A DNA stretch of 7,620 nucleotides from Promethearchaeota archaeon. Its GTDB lineage: Archaea; Asgardarchaeota; Lokiarchaeia; Sigynarchaeales; SOKP01. The stretch lies in NCBI GenBank assembly GCA_030620005.1, contig JAUXAJ010000249.1, positions 1-7,620 of the forward strand. The letters run 5' to 3'. The position numbers and the translations under genes are program-made. The number at the start of each line of letters is the position of its first letter. Positions within the stretch are counted from its first letter, which is position 1. This document shows positions 5,944-7,620 of this stretch, piece after piece. The notes under the pieces are model-generated. The model had not been told where the DNA came from. It worked only from the letters and a program-made list of their open reading frames with translations, and ran no database searches.

Positions 5944-6212
5944 GTCTTATAACAATACTTTAAATTTAGATCCAACTTTTTCTTTTATTTTAGAACGATA
6001 GCATTTAAGGAGATATCAATTCCATGTATAATGAGATTATCCAATTTCGATGTTAAAAACGCAATAACGCTTCCATCGCTCCAACCAATATCAAAAAATG
6101 AGTATTTGTCAGATTTATTTAAAAAATGGCTAAGACAATTTAAGGTTACACTCGCAGTTTTACTAACCTTATCATCGCCACTATAAATCCTAGGTATCTC
6201 TCTCTCTCACAT
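5940..6212 (-). pseudogene. Degraded SAM-dependent class I methyltransferase (N-terminal remnant)
   Basis: Read on the - strand, the frame from 6206 down to 5988 gives 73 codons with the start of a class I methyltransferase. SAM motif I appears as FDIGWSDGS (residues 38-46 counted from 6206), and the end of strand 2 with its acidic residue as HGIDIS (61-66). The first codons read EREIPRIYSGDDK. Several lesions are visible. An in-frame ATG at 6212-6210 is followed directly by TGA. A TAA at 5987-5985 interrupts the chain just after ISLNAIVLK, yet coding-like KKKLDLNLKYCYKT continues to a second TAA at 5942-5940. The family GxGxG core is spoiled, since DIGCGDGS would be usual and here W and S replace C and G. 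The remaining two thirds of a normal 200-300 residue enzyme is absent. No Shine-Dalgarno site precedes it. The substrate cannot be told. Confidence 0.62.
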
Positions 6213-6264
6213 TGGTTTTTTACAAAAATTTTTTGATAATGTCGAATTTAACTGTTTGTTAGAT

Positions 6265-6846
6265 ATGAATGAATTTACTATTAACGAATTTTTAAAATTA
6301 CATTTGGAAAATGGTAAGACTATCATTTATGTTGATGATAAGAAGGTAATTCAGTGTAAATACTTATTATTAAACCCTTCCTCTGAAAAAAAGGATAAAC
6401 TAGACGCAAATAATCAGAATAATACTGTTGATGACCAGCTTGAAAATCTAGATCGTTCTCTAGAACTTAATGAAGATAATTGCATTGAAATCCCCCCAGA
6501 AGCAGAATTCTGGGCCCATTCATCTAACTTACAAGCATGGTATGAAAATGATTATGACACTCATGTGCTCCACACTAATTTAGCTTTCCCTCTCTTGAGA
6601 GAATTGACTGAGGCAGGGGATAAACTCGCCAAAAAAGTTTTCAAGGAGGAAATAAAAAAACGATTCCGTTCTGGTAATTTAAATGTTAAAGTTTTTTTAA
6701 TTAAGGAAGGATTTCTTGATAGGGACATCATGGATATTGATGAATATGAAGAGCTCCACGAGGTATTAGATTTTGAAACTCAGAAGATGCTTCAGAAGCG
6801 CCTTAGAGAAGAATCTAATACAATTCGCGATGGTTTTTTAATATAA
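6265..6846 (+). CDS. Hypothetical protein resembling a Lokiarchaea-expanded family
   Basis: A 193-residue soluble, charged protein with no signal peptide, membrane helix or catalytic motif I can name. The N-terminal 36 residues form a small beta-rich unit (NEFLKLHLENGKTIIYV, then QCKYLLLN). Residues 38-74 are polar, Asn/Asp/Glu-rich linker. Residues 76-135 are the conserved-looking core: IPPEAEFWAHSSNLQAWYEN (76-95), then YDTHVLHTNLAFPLL and a helix ending KKVFKEEIKKRF. From memory, very similar cores occur repeatedly in Lokiarchaeal proteins, often beside leucine-rich repeats. No such repeats follow here. I chose ATG 6265 because the recalled family starts with M-(D/N)-x-NEF. An upstream in-frame TTG at 6256 would add three residues. 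No clear Shine-Dalgarno site is present, so translation may be leaderless. Function is unknown; protein interaction or regulation is a guess. Confidence 0.8.
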   Translation: MNEFTINEFLKLHLENGKTIIYVDDKKVIQCKYLLLNPSSEKKDKLDANNQNNTVDDQLENLDRSLELNEDNCIEIPPEAEFWAHSSNLQAWYENDYDTHVLHTNLAFPLLRELTEAGDKLAKKVFKEEIKKRFRSGNLNVKVFLIKEGFLDRDIMDIDEYEELHEVLDFETQKMLQKRLREESNTIRDGFLI

Positions 6847-6857
6847 ATGATAAATGG

Positions 6858-6869
6858 ATTGTTAACAAT
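6858..6869. repeat. 12-bp perfect palindrome
   Basis: ATTGTTAACAAT is a perfect 12-bp inverted repeat, 12 nt after the stop of the preceding gene and about 40 nt upstream of the TATA-like element. It could be a dimeric regulator site, but in such AT-rich DNA chance is possible. Confidence 0.3.
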
Positions 6870-6889
6870 TCAATGAAATAATACACAAA

Positions 6890-6903
6890 TTTATTATTTT
6901 TTG
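6890..6903 (+). terminator. Possible T-rich terminator
   Basis: T-rich run TTTATTATTTTTT with T6 at 6897-6902, about 45 nt after the stop of the gene ending at 6846. It is consistent with archaeal oligo-T termination but weak in this AT-rich spacer. Confidence 0.3.
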
Positions 6904-6910
6904 TTGCATA

Positions 6911-6922
6911 ACATATATATTA
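6911..6922 (+). promoter_or_regulatory. TATA-like element for the 3' membrane-protein gene
   Basis: ACATATATATTA is the best TATA-box match between the two genes. If used, transcription would begin near 6940-6950, giving a leader of roughly 50 nt before the ATG at 6996. It lies just after the T-rich run, as expected of a gene boundary. No clear BRE can be distinguished. Confidence 0.35.
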
Positions 6923-6923
6923 T

Positions 6924-6959
6924 CTTGTTTTTACTTAGAAAATATTAAAAAAAAACAAG
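6924..6959 (+). repeat. 9-bp inverted repeat in the spacer before 6996
   Basis: CTTGTTTTT (6924-6932) and AAAAACAAG (6951-6959) are perfect complements separated by 18 nt, so a weak stem-loop or a protein-binding site is possible. The A/T-rich arms make chance occurrence plausible. TTGCATAA also occurs twice as a direct repeat, at 6904-6911 and 6966-6973. Confidence 0.3.
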
Positions 6960-6995
6960 CATTGATTGCATAAGGATATAAGGGGTTTTATTTAC

Positions 6996-7620
6996 ATGGA
7001 TATTGAAATAATTTATTATACTTTTTTATCTTTCTTCTTTGTATTTATAGGAACCATATTAATTGTAGGCATTTTTTTATTATATCGAGCGAAGAAAACA
7101 AGGTTAAATAATCTTTTTTTTATCGGGATGGCATTTATATTAATTTCAATAGGGTTAATAGGTAATTTAACCTTAAATTTAGGAGATATTTTTCAACAGA
7201 GCTTCATTTTTTTTAGTTATATATTAGTAATACTTTTTACTAATTTTACGTTTCATCAAAACCGAAATACTCCTGCTAAACAAATTCTTATTATAGTAAT
7301 ATTACTGGGCATTGTTGTGTTGTTAGTTCAAGTATGGTTCACGTTTCAACTTAACCCTATAACATATTATTTAAAACTACTTTTTGATATCGCATTTAAC
7401 ATGCTAACCTTTAATTGGATGGCATGGTCGTCATTTTCTGCGTATAAACAATTAAAAAATCAAGATATACAGCCATGGATAAAAATGAGATATAAAATGA
7501 TTTCCCTATTTTCATTTCTTTTAAGTTTAAACGTTATCCCTCAATTATTTCAACCATGGAATGTTAAGTGGGGAGATCCTAACAATGCTCAGGCTTTAAT
7601 TGTTTTTGGTATCATGGCTA
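6996..7620 (+). CDS. Multi-pass membrane protein, partial (runs off the window end)
   Basis: An open frame of 208 codons from ATG 6996 with no stop before the window ends, so the C-terminus is missing. It is strongly hydrophobic with about six or seven helices visible: roughly 5-29, 39-60, 66-86, 95-117, 124-147, 166-185 and a last beginning near 198. The first helix begins almost at the N-terminus and needs no cleavable signal. RAKKTR (31-36) after helix 1 suggests by the positive-inside rule that this loop is cytoplasmic. The sixth helix is preceded by QPWIKMRYKM (159-168). The layout resembles small 7-TM-like hypothetical proteins and sensor N-termini I recall from Lokiarchaea. No enzymatic motif or sensor output domain is visible. 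AGGGG at 6981-6985 lies 10 nt before the ATG and supports this start. Confidence 0.75.
   Translation, partial: MDIEIIYYTFLSFFFVFIGTILIVGIFLLYRAKKTRLNNLFFIGMAFILISIGLIGNLTLNLGDIFQQSFIFFSYILVILFTNFTFHQNRNTPAKQILIIVILLGIVVLLVQVWFTFQLNPITYYLKLLFDIAFNMLTFNWMAWSSFSAYKQLKNQDIQPWIKMRYKMISLFSFLLSLNVIPQLFQPWNVKWGDPNNAQALIVFGIMA

Larger units (their letters stand above)
5830..6264. other. Gene-free spacer with gene remnants and a dinucleotide run
   Basis: There are 435 bases between two intact genes with no complete gene on either strand. It holds the + strand tail fragment (to 5943), the - strand methyltransferase remnant (5940-6212), a direct repeat TTTTCAAAA at 5832-5840 and 5847-5855, and a (TC)6 run at 6197-6208 at the 5' end of the remnant. 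The promoter of the gene at 6265 must lie in 6211-6264, which is T/A-rich, but I cannot single out a TATA box. Confidence 0.6.

Noticed and set aside
6024..6056. + strand micro-ORF (ATG 6024) behind AAGGAGAT
   Set aside because: Only 10 codons, and the Shine-Dalgarno-like bases are the antisense of the methyltransferase remnant (the ISLNA codons), so coincidence is the simpler reading.
1..7620. tRNA, rRNA, transposase or integrase genes
   Set aside because: No tRNA cloverleaf features, rRNA-like blocks, or transposase/integrase motifs were seen by reading both strands.

Overview
The window looks archaeal, most likely from an Asgard archaeon of the Lokiarchaeota/Promethearchaeota type. Pointers are the AT-rich composition, the archaeal 2-oxoacid:ferredoxin oxidoreductase subunit set (four separate genes in D-A-B-C order), an archaeal-style PyrK domain, an FrhB-type F420 domain, an oligo-T terminator, and a protein at 6265-6846 resembling a family I remember as expanded in Lokiarchaea. 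The lineage call is an inference from recalled families, not a database result.

Positions 211-5016 are one tight + strand operon of five genes. korD, korA, korB and korC encode a complete TPP- and Fe-S-dependent 2-oxoacid:ferredoxin oxidoreductase. The fifth gene starts 1 nt after korC and encodes a 605-residue fusion. From the N-terminus it has a two-cluster ferredoxin-like segment, an FrhB-type F420/FAD/Fe-S domain, and a complete archaeal PyrK-type FAD/NAD/[2Fe-2S] domain. Junctions between korD and the fusion gene are -1 to 12 nt and each internal start has a strong Shine-Dalgarno site, so the five products are probably made together. The likely machine oxidises a 2-oxoacid with CoA, passes low-potential electrons through KorB and KorD, and delivers them to a two-flavin unit that could reach both F420 and NAD(P). 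This is the most interesting system in the window: a soluble node joining ferredoxin, F420 and nicotinamide, possibly bifurcating or confurcating. An oligo-T terminator follows at 5024-5048.

Positions 5146-5829 encode a four-helix membrane protein with three cysteine clusters, of unknown function. The next 435 bases (5830-6264) are a gene graveyard. On the - strand there is a broken class I methyltransferase N-terminus with in-frame stops and a damaged SAM motif. On the + strand there is a short start-less, coding-like tail.

Positions 6265-6846 encode the Lokiarchaea-like hypothetical protein. An AT-rich spacer with a TATA-like element and inverted repeats follows. A multi-pass membrane protein then begins at 6996 and runs off the window end. 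Positions 1-210 hold no normal-sized gene, but contain two tandem micro-ORFs with good Shine-Dalgarno sites.
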